This document shows, one piece after another, positions 21,416 to 32,514 of a stretch of DNA of 64,000 nt. Every line of letters begins with the position of its first letter. The first letter of the stretch is position 1. Source of the stretch: Mesostigma viride (taxonomy: Eukaryota > Streptophyta > Mesostigmatophyceae > Mesostigmatales > Mesostigmataceae); NCBI GenBank assembly GCA_009746045.1, contig RPFO01000080.1, positions 10,416,242-10,480,241 of the forward strand, read 5' to 3'. The notes beneath the pieces were generated by a model. It worked only from the letters and a program-made list of their open reading frames with translations, made no database searches and was not told the origin of the DNA. Both the position numbers and the translations under genes were made by a program.

Positions 21416-21994
21416 TGTTACGCCGCGGGTATCTACCACTACCTCTACCTCTACCTGGCCTGATGCTACCTAAACTAGTCAAGCCTCCTCTAGTTAAACC
21501 TCTAGCGAAAGACGAACGAGACGATCCAGATCTCAATGCATTAACGTAAGTGTTACTATAATACGCCATAAGCCATTTACACAACCCGTTTACTCCAGGA
21601 ATAGAGGAAGGAAACACAACTACACTGCCGTGACCCAAGCCTAAATGTGTTAATTCATTTAACACACGCCGAGTGCACACACGAGGGGTAGAACGTGCAT
21701 AAATGGTCACCAACGGTCCAACACGCTCGGGCCGACATGGCCCTCGCCTACAGATGCACGCTGGTCCACTACATCTGCAGATGCACGCTGGTCCACTACA
21801 TTCTACCACAGGACCAAAGGATCAGGACCACTAGTAAAGTACGCGGCGCGGCGCCCAACGGCACCCAATATACCACAGTACTGTTACGAGGACAATAATG
21901 TCCCGGTAGGAGCTTACACGTAAACCTAGGTACAACCGAGGCAAAAGACCTAGTTTACGTCCGTAACTACAACGAATTGTTACGCGACGTAACA
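21416..21994 (-). repeat. 3' LTR of element 2 (LTR E)
   Basis: Ends TGTTACG/CGTAACA. Carries a tandem duplication of about 25 bp (CACGCTGGTCCACTAC motif, 21755-21800) that is shared with 33454-34031 and absent from the element 1 LTRs. Confidence 0.95.
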
Positions 21995-22365
21995 CCTCCC
22001 CCCCCACAAAGGTAGGGAGCCCTCTCCCTACGCACAGGGAGGAAACAAAGGAGTAGGAAACCTAATGCACCCAGCACACACCAACACAATCAACAGGCCA
22101 TCCAAGATACAAAGCACCAATAGTTCACACGGTCTCCACCACCACGCCGGGAGGTGTAGGGTTAGCCAGCACCAAGCCTGGTGGTAGGTTCCCCTAACTG
22201 CCTGGAACAAAGTCCTTGCCGGGGGGGGACGGCACTGGGCAGGACACACAGAGCAAACAAATCAGCACCAGGGACCAGGAACGACCAATCAACTGGCCAG
22301 AACGTGAGGGCGACTCTATATACCGGAGGGACAACACCCTCAGGTCGGGCCTAAGGCCCTCTATC
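21995..22365 (-). other. 3' untranslated region and polypurine tract of element 2
   Basis: On the minus strand a GTGGGGGGGGAGG tract lies directly before the 3' LTR (about 22007-21995), the expected plus-strand primer. Element 1 has the same tract before 34397. The remainder is non-coding and matches 34032-34396. Confidence 0.85.
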
Positions 22366-25300
22366 TAATGGCCATCCGTCTGGTAGGTACCACGAGAGGC
22401 CAGCAGGACATCCAGGTACGCCTGGTAGTGAGACACATCCTCAGCATTATCGTGCCTATCTACAGTGAGGAAAACATCGGCCCACACGCCGTCAGGGAAA
22501 AGACCCAGGAAGGCCCATGCAGTAGTACCTATGCTGCGTAAGAACGACCTGGCCCCGGGCCCAGTCCAGGAAACCACAGGCAAAGAGGCGTAGGAAAGGC
22601 TCTACCGCGATCAGGCAGAGAGCCCGCAGGAGCAGGCGATGGTACCGGATCCGAGGGCGCATACCCGTCGGGAAAAACAGGTCTACCAGGGGCTCCACGT
22701 TGGACGGCCACAACCGGATATGCCGAATCTCGCGGGAGCGCCACCGGCGGGCACACTGTCGCGACCCGAACGTCTCGAGGTAGTCGCTAGCCCGGGGAGG
22801 AGGATGACCCCGAGAGTCCAAACCCTGGCCCGGGATGGGCGCTGGACGACGGGCATCCCACTCTAGGATGGGCTGAAGGACCGTGCTGTACGTGGCACCC
22901 GGCACCGCAGGAAACTCTACCGTAAGGGCATCTGAGGCCATAATGCCCAGAGGCGGAGGGTAAGCCCACTGGAACCCGCCGTAGGTGTCCAAGTCATTGT
23001 GGCGCCTAGCCCAGCGATACAGGACGCGCCGAACCAGGATCTCACCCTGGAACACAGGATCAGCTACAATAACCATGTCGAAAGGAGGCCGATCAGTCTC
23101 AACTGGTAGGCCACGGTCCCGCGGCGCCCGACACACCTGGGAGAACCCGTAGGACATGGGCGAAATGGCAAGCTCGGCGGAGGCGCGCGGCAGGTCACAC
23201 TGTCGGCAGGCGAGCGCAGACATACCATACCCAAAGACAGGCGTGTCGCGCGACTCCGGAGTCGCATGCACCACAGAAGGGGCCCGATCCCGATCGCCCT
23301 CTGACAACTCCCGCAGGGAATCGGCAGCGCGGGTGACGCGCGGGTCAGAGCCACTGGACCGAACAACCGCAGCCAAAGACCGCGGGGCCGAAGGGACAGG
23401 GGCCGACGAAGGGGTAGGAACCGGCACAGGCGCAGACGGCGCCGGTACAACAGGGGGCCGCGTCGGACCCGATGCCGCAGGGGGTCGCGACGGACCCGCC
23501 TCCGCAACTGGCGCGCCGGTCTCTGGGGGCGGAGCACCACCAGGCCACATGTTGAAAATAGGGCCCGTAGGAACAGGCAATCCGGCATACGACTGGTTAC
23601 CGTCCAAGCTCCAGTCAGGCACCGGGATCCTCTGCGGAGGGCCGCCCTCCCAAAGCCTGGGAAGACCGCCCGGGTCGCTGAAGAAACCCCGCGAGGGCGG
23701 CGCTGACGTGGTGGGCGGCTCGGACGCGGCGGCGACGGGCGCGGCCGCTAGGACGGCAGACTCGCGCCGAGGCGCAGGTACGTCAGTAGTAGGCGCAGGG
23801 GTAGCCGGAGGCGTAGGAGCCGCAGCCACAGGGGGAACCGCAGCCGCCGAGGGCTCGCGCGGCACAGACGGACCCGTAGACGTCGAGGCGACCGAAGGGG
23901 AAGGGGGCACCGCTGCGGCAGACACCCCACCTGGCGTGGCTGGAGCGTGCGCCTGGGCCGCCATGAAGGCCCCGAAGGCCGCCGTCAGGGACTGGATCTG
24001 CGCCTGCATCGCAGAAACTGTCGCCGAAAGAGGATCAGGCTCACGACCAGAGCCCAAAGGGGTAGGCTCCACCGAAGCGCACAGGACCGACCTCGGTGAA
24101 GACGGGACAGGGGAAGGCGCAGACCCCGAAGAGGAGGACGCCGCAGGGGAGGCCGAATACTCAGGAGAATACTGTGCCTCTACCGGCGCGTCCGTAGGAG
24201 CAGGGACGCCCAATCCTACACCCTCTGACTGGTCTGCTATCTCCATGAACTCTACTGCCCGTAGTGTCTAATCACCAAGAAAATGTCCTCAAATGAGGAC
24301 ATTTTCAAGCACGGATACCATGTGTAATAACTAACACATGTCAACAAATCCATGGGTACGGTATGGAACCATGTTCATTTATGATATGTTCAAGAGTTGC
24401 AATGCTTAACATCCATGAAATATGCTCATTGTATAATTGTTTACGATTTATGAATGCAGGGGGGTCGCTATGCGAGTGACCAAATAGCACTCAAGTCAAC
24501 AATATGCCAAGAAAGAAGGCATGGCCAGGTCATGGCTGGTCCTGAAAATGCACCCAGGGTGCCCACAACATGTCTATGTTACGCCCTCGCAGTCCTAGAC
24601 CCTGCAGCCTGCCAGGGGGGGGCACAAAATGTAACTGGCAGCCAGGGACCATGGTGCAGGCCAAACAGCAGGTGTAAAGCTAGCTCAGTCCAAAGAGTGA
24701 AATATGAAGCAAATACTGGCCAAGGTTAGGTCCATGATCGTTAGTAGAGGCTCGGCTGCCACCACGGTGCTAAACCATGATGCTGAACCCTTACGTTATA
24801 TATAAAACATATACTGCAAAGAGGCACAAGTTGTAACACAAGCACAATGTAAACATGACAAGCTCAAGTTTCCAAGCCAGTCTTGATCACTTGGACATGA
24901 GTTGAAGCATTAGAAACATATGGGCAATATACCAGCAAGCCTTGAAAAACTTCTCAGCAACAAGGCAGTATATGTGTTGAATCAAACTACCACATCGCAA
25001 CTAAGCACAGCGACTTCTACTTGCTGCTGTTTTGATAACGCAAGGCCGTTTACCTTTTCAGTGACGCAACGGGAAAAGAAAGTACTGCCCAGCAAACTTC
25101 CGTTATTCCCCGGACATGAACGTAATCAAAACCACGAAGTTGGGCATTGAAAGCAACCGGAATTATCACGTCTGCGGGAGTTACAGGTTACAATCCGCTT
25201 AACTCGCTTACTTAGAACGATGCGGTTGAGAATGACAGTCGGAACCTTGTTCTTGACGTGCGCCCAGGCCGCCAGCTGCGCGGGCCAGCTCAAGAAATAT

Positions 25301-26455
25301 ATATTAAAGGACGGCGACGCGTGGGAAGCACCCAGCCTTGCGGCAAAAGAAAAATATGGCTCGCGCTCGCCCTGGTTTTCGCCAGGCGCGACTGCGACAT
25401 CACGACGAAAAAATAGAGACTCTTTGACGCATGCAACTGCCCAGGTCCCTCTTCTCCCCATGTCGCCCATAAACCCAGAAGCGTACCATAACCCATACTC
25501 GCGATATCCGCAGCGCCTGGGCGGAAAAAGAAATTGTAAAACCGAACTGCGATCTGACCTATCATGCGATCTACGTAGCTCTCAGATTTTCTTCAACAAT
25601 GCCAAAATCCGTTCATGAACAAAATTTTCGACATATACAAAGCACCTGCACGTGAAGAATAGCATCTTCGAAATCACTAGGTGACGATCTAAAATGCTGT
25701 CTTCGTCCGGGGCAAAATAATGCCCTATAACATTCAGGCAAGCCTCGGAACTGGCACGACCCCATAGCCGCCACTCGACAAAACACTCGATTGCATTGCG
25801 ATGTTCTTGCTGTTGTAGGTACTTTTCGTCGCCTCATATTTTCCAGGTACGGTCGACCCCTGTCGACCCCAGGGGCTTGGCGCGCTCAGTACCTATCCCA
25901 GTTTCGCGCCAAAACACACCAAGTGACCCTAGGACCAAATTTGGCGCCAAAACCACGCCCCTGACCCCCCCCGTCTCAAACGAGGACTATGTCCTCAAAT
26001 GAGGACATTTGGTTTTTGGACAGTAGAAGGTCGCAGGGGTTCTCATCTATTTCCGCATCACCCTCGGCCGGAAGCCAGGGGAATACATCCCATAGGCAGG
26101 AGCGGCCCACAGGGGTAGAAAGGTAGGAAAACACCCTGGGGCACTGGAGAACCGCAGCTATCTGTCCCAAGGCTGGACAGCTGGAGCCACACTCTAGCAA
26201 ACAGTGGCCGGCATCATCGAACCCGTGCAAAACAAGCTGGTGCGGTTCAGCAGGGGAGGGACCGTACCACGTGACCCCGAAGAGAGCCGCCCTGACTAAA
26301 CTCGCATGATGGGCCTGGAGGGCCGGCTGCACGACGCCACCAGGAAAACTGGACCGTGACACCCAACGGCCCGGAAGGGCCTCGAAGTACAGCTCAGGGT
26401 CCGGTAGGGGCAGGGACGGCAGCGGGCTCTCAGCCGGAGGGGTAGGCTCTGACAT
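22366..26455 (-). CDS. ORF3 of element 2: large 3' ORF of unknown function, split by a transposon
   Basis: Starts at the ATG at 26455 (MSEPTPPAE), 76 nt after the chromodomain stop, and without the insertion at 24265-26022 runs for about 775 codons. N-terminal ~140 residues: compact, Cys/His-containing (GHCLLECGSSCPALG), rich in aromatic residues. Middle ~330 residues: Pro/Ala/Ser-rich and probably disordered, with one short helical block (SAMQAQIQSLTAAFGAFM). C-terminal ~270 residues: globular-looking and best conserved between copies (FDMVIVADPVFQGEILVRRV, GGFQWAYPPPLGIM, RIRYHRLLLRALCLIAVEPF). A 4-bp insertion near 22525 shifts the last ~60 codons. I see no signal peptide, membrane anchor or protease site, so an env-like role is not supported. 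Family unknown. Confidence 0.7.
24265..26022. mobile_element. TIR transposon in ORF3, 1.76 kb, non-autonomous
   Basis: Flanked by GTAG (24261-24264, 26023-26026), single in the intact ORF3 of element 1. Imperfect terminal inverted repeats of about 35 bp start TGTC at both ends and each contain the hairpin TGTCCTCA/TGAGGACA. No transposase frame recognised. Two E2F-consensus sites lie near the right end. Superfamily unclear: the duplication is at most 4 bp. Confidence 0.85.
25903..25950. promoter_or_regulatory. Two E2F-consensus sites in the TIR transposon
   Basis: TTCGCGCCAA (25903-25912) and TTGGCGCCAA (25941-25950), both exact fits to TTSSCGSSAA, within 120 bp of the element's right end. 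Confidence 0.45.
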
Positions 26456-26531
26456 GACGGCTGCGGAGGGGAGGGGACAACCAACCACCCGTCGACAGCA
26501 GACATAACATAAGAGAGCAGAAAGCCTACAA

Positions 26532-28054
26532 CTAGAGCTTGTGCAGGGTTTTATATTCCTGGAGCAGGCGACTACACCCATCTAGCTCACTCTCCGTATA
26601 CCAGACCTTATCTACTTCACTACGAGCATACATCCACTTCACTTTATACTGACGCTGGGTACCGCGGCCCTTTTTGATATCTCTATGGGCCACGATGCTT
26701 TCTACTTCGTCTTCTACTTCCCCAGTGTCAGGGTTATGCTCTAAAGGGGCAGGCGCTAGCTCTCTACCAGCGAACGTACTAGGGTGGTACAGTTTCAGCT
26801 GGCTCCTATGGAAGGTGTTCGAATGTGTCTGCCAAGAGGTAGGGATATCGACTTTATATAGAAATTTCCTACTCTAGACAAACATGGAAGGGTCCTAAGA
26901 AGGCGGGCCTAAGTTTGACCTTAAGTTCTGCTTCAAACTTATGAGCAAAACGGCCAACACGGGGGCCTTCTACTAATACTAGATCTCCTATTTCTATCTC
27001 AGGTGCTCTTCTATCTAAGGAGGCACGCAACCTAGCAAGGTACTTAGACTGAGCTTTTTGGTACCCTGAGATCGCGTGGTCATGAGCAGTTTTCATTCTA
27101 TCTAGTAAGGACTGTACACCTTCTACAGTATCTCGGGACACATCATCCTTGTCCCGTAGAGGACTAGCTAAGAGAGAGGTAGGAGTAAGGGCTGTCTACC
27201 AGTATCTAAGAAGAAGGGCGTATATCCATGCGCAGCTTGGGGACAATTGTTGAGGGAGAACTCTACCAAACATAAATAATCCTCCCAATCACTTCCCGAG
27301 CCATTAACATAGTGCCTAAGCGCTTCTTCTACTACCCTATTAAGACGCTCTACTAAATGAGAGGAGGAGGAGTGGTAGGCAGTACCGTAGGTAACCTTGG
27401 TACCGATGGCAGCGAAAAACTGCTGCCAAAAATCTGAGGTAAATAACTTATCCTTATCACTAATAAACTGCCTACTCAAACCATGATATCTGTATACATT
27501 ATTGAGGTATAGGCGTGCGCAATCACGTGCTGTGAGTTCTAAAGGACACGGCACGAGATGGCACATACGAGTAAAACGATCTATGAACACAAGGATTGGG
27601 CATTGCCCCTATCATTCTTTCTAAAAGGTCCTACAAAATCCATCATGATAGAATCCCACGGCATGATGGGGTCAGGCAAGGTCCTAGGTTCTGCTATCTG
27701 TCCTACGTTATTGGGTTTCATCTCCTGGCAAGATTGACAAGTTCTAACATACTCATCTACATCCTTATAAAGGGAAGGCCAGTAATAAGAGCGGGCTACT
27801 AGGTCCCGTACCCGTTTACCACCCTGATGAGCAGCTAAGTCATGCAACTCAAAGAGCAAGGAGGAGCGACAGATAGGAGGGACATACAGGCGCCATTGAG
27901 GGGGAGAATCTGCTATCTGCACATATAAAAACCCACCTACAAATTTACAAGGGTGCTTGCCTAATTGTTGGGGATGTGCAGCAATGGCAGCTAATGCTTC
28001 CGGCTCAGTGGCCGTAAATCTACTAATAAGACGTTCAAGATCAGAGGTAGGCAT
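26532..28054 (-). pseudogene. Integrase with GPY/F module and chromodomain, element 2
   Basis: Zinc-binding HHCC part (HDLAAHQGGKRV ... CQSCQEMK) in frame 28054-27581. The catalytic core is split by a shift near 27585: first Asp in MMDFVGPF, second in ISDKDKLFTSDF, Glu in HLVERLNR. The third frame piece (27141-26869) carries the C-terminal RLRPAFLGPF block. A lost base at ~26875 breaks the frame before the HRSQLKLYHP end of the GPY/F module. A chromodomain follows at about 26730-26540 (VESIVAHRDIKKGRG ... YKVKWMYA ... VWYTESELDGCSRLLQEY), stop at 26532-26534. The chromodomain places the element among chromoviruses, which tether integration to modified histones. Confidence 0.88.
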
Positions 28055-28164
28055 CGCTACAGAGGTATCCAGAACAGGTTTAAAGAGATCTCCTACCGCC
28101 TTGCCAAAGAGAAGGGGAGGTCCTAGAGGGACTATGTTTTCATAAGACTTTCCTGACCTAGTCG

Positions 28165-30546
28165 CTATATGGCTAAGCGGTATAGAAATTTTATTTTTCC
28201 CCTCCCCCCCACCGAGGCCACGGGAAGGGCCTCACACGGGAGAGAGAGTCCTACGTGAGAAAGGAGATCAGGCATGCGAACAGCTGTATGAAAGAGGTAG
28301 GCATAGGATTCATCATCAGGTAGTTCACCATAAGGGGTTACACCCATAGTAGTAGGAACTAGAGTAGTATTGAGAACATCAAGGTCCTCGAAAAAGGAGT
28401 AATCTGCACGACGAGAGAGTGCATCTGGTACTATGTTATCTACACCCTTAACATACTGAAGTTTAAAAGGGGAAAACTGTGCTAAAAATTCCATCCAGCG
28501 CGCTTGCCGAGGGGTAAGGTTGGGTTGGGAGAGAAGATGGGTAAGGGGACGGTGATCCGTTTGGATAACTAACCTATAAGGATCTAGCTCACAGGGTTCA
28601 TTCAGGCAGACATCAAATTGAGCACCTTTAAGAAAGTGCTGCCACGCGTGGCAACAATACACCACCGCTAAGAGTTCCTGCTGGTGTACGGGATAGTTAC
28701 GCTCCGCAGGGAGCATTGTCCTAGAGATATACTCAATTGGCTGTAAGCCCTGACCCTGATCCTGGAGAAGGACGCCCCCTATAGCTACCTTACTAGCATC
28801 TGTAGCTACCACAAAGGGTTTAGTAGTATCCGGTAGGATGAGTACAGGAGGGGAAAGGAGTAGGGATTTTAGACACTGAAAAGCCGACTGACATTCACTA
28901 CTCCAAACAAAGGGGATATCCTTCTTTAATAAATGATTAATAGGGGCTGCTATAGTTGCGAAACGCGGGATAAAACGCCTATAGTAAGAAGCAATTCCTA
29001 GAAAACTACGTACACCTTTAACGTCGGTAGGAGTAGGCCATTCCTGAATTGACTTAGTTTTATCCGGGTCGGTAGCGACCCCGGCATCTGACAGAACGTG
29101 CCCTAAAAATGGGACACTCCTACCCGAACGAACTTTAGCACGGCGCGCCCACAAAGAATTTTCAGCCATTATTTCTAATACTTTCTTTAAATCACGTAGG
29201 TGCGTTTCAAAATCAGGAGAGTAAATAAGAATATCATCTAAGTAAGCTTGAGCACAAGAACGGTCATGCTCAGATAAAGAAACAGAGGAGAAGGAAGGAT
29301 CCTTTAAATCAGAGGACACCTGAGGAAGGTGAGAATTTCCCATAACAGGTCTAAGCACTTCATTCATTAACATTTGAAAAGAGGCAGGCGAGTTACAGAG
29401 TCCCATAGCCGCTACTCTAAACTGGTAATGACCAAAAGGGGTAGCAAAGGCGGTTTTATGGCAATCCTCAGGAGCTATCCGCAACTGCCAAAAACCATCC
29501 GCACAATCCAGTACTGTGAAACAAGTGGAACCTTTAACCTTATTAAATATATCATCAATACGAGGTAGAGGGTATTTAGACTTCACAGTAATATCATTCA
29601 ACTTCCTATAATCAGTAACTAGGCGAAACTTGCCATTTGGCTTAGGAACTAACAGGACACCAGCTGAGTAGGGAGAGTTACTAGGCTCTATCAATCCTGC
29701 TTCTAATAGTGACACTAAAATCTGTTTTAGTTCCTTTAACTCGGTAGGGCCCATTCTATACATCGGAGAGTGCGTAGGAACTGCACCGTCCTTGATAACT
29801 ACACGGTGTAAAACAGAACGAGGAGGAGGATAAGAAGGAGTCTTTTCTTCAAAAACTTTTGAGGAATCTATCACAGCCATGTATCTTACTATTTCATTTT
29901 CAGTAAATCCCACTCCTATTGTATCCACTGTGTTTATATCTATATCCACACTATTATTAGTGATAGGTATCTCCTGTACTTCTAACTGAAGGAACATACA
30001 TAATAAATATCCATATTCCTTTAATTCAGAACGCAACTCATCATTGGACATTAATACTTCAGGTATAGGTCTTACAGGAGGATCAACAGGTGTAGGAGGA
30101 GTAATATCTACCAAGGATAAATTTTCCAATCTATAATGACGTTCCGGTACCCAGTAAGAGCTATCTGGAAACCAAATGACCATGGTATCATAATTAATAG
30201 TAATCTTATTATCCTGGTGCCAATCTAATCCTAGTAATACATCAGCGGTAGTGATAGGGCCTATAGTGGCCGTCAGGTTGACAGTACGTCCTTGTATGAC
30301 CAGGGGAAGGGACACCGTACCCGGGGAATGACTGGTGCGACCATCAGCATAATGAACAGTGACAGGTTTGGTGTGAGGGGTAGGGACTAGTCCTAAACGC
30401 CTAACTAGGGCCTCGCTCACAAAGGAGCTAGCCGCACCGCTATCTACCAACACAGAGACATTCAAAAGTTCATCAGCATGCAAGAAAGGGTCTACAACAG
30501 TATGGGGAACGGTTAAACCACCATTCAAGAACATAAGAGGACGCAC
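28165..30546 (-). CDS. PR-RT-RNase H polyprotein of element 2
   Basis: A single open frame of 793 codons, the best preserved gene of the family. Retropepsin VLVDSGAAS (catalytic Asp35) and [33 protein letters not shown] (Asp347), YLDDILIYS (435-438), FLGHVLSDAGV. A segment of about 25 residues (NSHLPQVSSDLKDPSFSSVS) is inserted just before the YLDD strand compared with typical Ty3 RTs. RNase H: ATDASKVAIGG (Asp583), QQELLAVVY, IQTDHRPL, VPDALSRRAD. The first ATG lies inside what should be a Gag-Pol fusion, so the true start is probably upstream by frameshift or readthrough. It replicates the element. Confidence 0.93.
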   Translation of the reverse strand: MRPLMFLNGGLTVPHTVVDPFLHADELLNVSVLVDSGAASSFVSEALVRRLGLVPTPHTKPVTVHYADGRTSHSPGTVSLPLVIQGRTVNLTATIGPITTADVLLGLDWHQDNKITINYDTMVIWFPDSSYWVPERHYRLENLSLVDITPPTPVDPPVRPIPEVLMSNDELRSELKEYGYLLCMFLQLEVQEIPITNNSVDIDINTVDTIGVGFTENEIVRYMAVIDSSKVFEEKTPSYPPPRSVLHRVVIKDGAVPTHSPMYRMGPTELKELKQILVSLLEAGLIEPSNSPYSAGVLLVPKPNGKFRLVTDYRKLNDITVKSKYPLPRIDDIFNKVKGSTCFTVLDCADGFWQLRIAPEDCHKTAFATPFGHYQFRVAAMGLCNSPASFQMLMNEVLRPVMGNSHLPQVSSDLKDPSFSSVSLSEHDRSCAQAYLDDILIYSPDFETHLRDLKKVLEIMAENSLWARRAKVRSGRSVPFLGHVLSDAGVATDPDKTKSIQEWPTPTDVKGVRSFLGIASYYRRFIPRFATIAAPINHLLKKDIPFVWSSECQSAFQCLKSLLLSPPVLILPDTTKPFVVATDASKVAIGGVLLQDQGQGLQPIEYISRTMLPAERNYPVHQQELLAVVYCCHAWQHFLKGAQFDVCLNEPCELDPYRLVIQTDHRPLTHLLSQPNLTPRQARWMEFLAQFSPFKLQYVKGVDNIVPDALSRRADYSFFEDLDVLNTTLVPTTMGVTPYGELPDDESYAYLFHTAVRMPDLLSHVGLSLPCEALPVASVGGRGKIKFLYRLAI

Positions 30547-30699
30547 ACGTAGTGGTAGGGAAGATTCAGCTCCTACAGAGGTTATAAAAACAGGCAGGCA
30601 AAAATTTTTATCTGGGGTACTATCTAAGGACCTGTCCAGGTTACCCCCGGCTGACAGGCCTACTGTTCCCCCTCCCCCCCCAAATCCATAGGAACTAAC

Positions 30700-32390
30700 C
30701 CCGAAGAAGACCCTGGCGAAAAAGCCACTGCTGGAGGGTCACGAGGGAGCGAAGAGGGTGCGGGAGCCTGATTATCATAGGGGAACCCTGGGGGTCCTGC
30801 CTGCACAGCATTCAGCCTACTAGGGGTAGCTGAGGGAATGCGTCCTGAAGTAGGACGAATAGGAGCACGCTGAGGGGTACGAGGAGGGCGAGCGTCGGGA
30901 TGAGGGGGAGCACCCGAAAGGAACTTGGGGCACTCACGTTTAAGATGACCTACTTCCTTACAATGATAGCATGTGATATGAGAGACATCAAGAGCTGAAG
31001 ATCAGCAACGCAGATATCTAATTCTTCTACATAGGAGTTCTCCTCCTCAGGGGTAAGGATAATATTATTAATACGGGAACGGGTAGGAGAGAAGGAGTGG
31101 TGAAGAAATCTGCTACTCGCAAGAGATGCTGGCGCACATGCTTGAGGGGCAGATCAGTAAAACGGTAGGCAGAGAACTGGCGCTTGACTTCACGTAATAA
31201 AGGTCTACTGAGGCCTTGGAGGAAGCGAGCACGTACTTCTGCACCCGACAAATCCCTAATTCGTACCATCTGAGCATCAAACTCTTTCATATACTCCTTA
31301 AATGATTTAGTACCCTGCTGCAAGGTACCAAAGGCTAATCTATCCTGCCAATCTGAATCAGGAGGGACTAAATGGTTCTCTAAACGCTTAAACAATTCTG
31401 CTACAGAGTTAGGGTAGGCATGAGAGGCCAAAGACTCACACTGAATGAGGTTAGCAAGCTCAGGAGTAATGCAGGTTGTAAGATAGTGAGGAACTAATAC
31501 AGCATCAGAGAGACGCCATCTATTATGATTCTGCCACGACTCTGTGTTCTGGGTAAGCAACATAATAAAGGTGAAAAACTGTTGAGGGGTAGACTTGACA
31601 TCCAGCTTGGGAAGGTTAGCAAAGAGGGGAAGAGCAGGGGGCTTAGGGGGATTAGAAGAGTCAGTTTTTCCCATAGGGCCACTATCTTCCACTGCTACAT
31701 AAGCGGGATAGAAGGAAGGAAGAGGAAAAGTCTTGGGTAGGGGTCTAGAAGGGGCCACCGTTTCAGGCTGGTGCCCATAGGAGAAGGGTACAGTATATTG
31801 CTCACGAAGAGAGGAGTAGGCAAAATGATCATAATTTCTGTCATCTAGAGGCATGGTGCTGAAATCACTATTAACTTCTAAATCAGCCACACGGGTAGGG
31901 ACCTGGGCTGCCTCATAGGCCGTCTCAGGGTAGGACCAGGAAGCAGGTGGGTAAAAGGGAACTGCACTAGGGCGCCCAGAAGGGCCGACAGGGGCAGAGG
32001 CACGACCCGTGTTAAAAGCAGGCATGGAAGGCACAGGGTGGGAAGGAGGCCTAGCAACATTGTTAGTTAGTGAGGACCTGCTGGGGGTTGAGCCAAGGTT
32101 GCAGGAGGGGCAGGGGCCTGGTTCAGGGTAAGGGAAGGGTCATCACTAAATCTGACATGCATACGTTGTTCATAGGTAGGAGGGGTAAGTGAGGGACGAC
32201 GGCGACCACCAGTAACAGGAGAAGGAGGTGAGGTACGAAGATTACCTTGAGGAGTGAGATGGTGCACCGTTTCAAGTGAGTCCCGTCGGTTACCACGATT
32301 GTTGTTATGGTTGTTAGTATTATTATTATTATTACTCATAGTAGGAGTGTTGGTAGGTATAGGCGACATGTTACCACCCACTGGATCCAT
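30700..32390 (-). pseudogene. gag of element 2, frame-broken
   Basis: Begins at the ATG at 32390 (MDPVGGNMSPIP, then an Asn-rich stretch). Stops at 32067, reopens at 32034 and runs to 31027. The capsid-like core is in the second piece (FKEYMKEFDAQM, FLQGLSRPLLREVKRQ). The zinc knuckle CYHCKEVGHLKREC at 30971-30930 and the proline-rich tail are in yet another frame. Element 1 shows how the pieces join, though it has breaks of its own. Expected role: particle formation and RNA binding. Confidence 0.85.
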
Positions 32391-32514
32391 TTTTAATTAA
32401 GTAAATGATTAGGAATCTAACTGAAAGCAACAAGGATAAAGGACAAGGCCTAATTTAAGGCAAGGAAAGAAAAGAAAAAGCTTTTAATGTCCTAAAAGAA
32501 GGAAACAATTTAAA

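Noticed and set aside
23156-24271. Long plus-strand ORF of about 370 codons
   Set aside because: Antisense shadow of ORF3 of element 2; GC-rich Pro/Ala coding opens the opposite strand. The sense frame is conserved in element 1.
22366-26455. ORF3 as an envelope gene
   Set aside because: The position fits, but no signal peptide, transmembrane segment or cleavage motif is visible; left as unknown.
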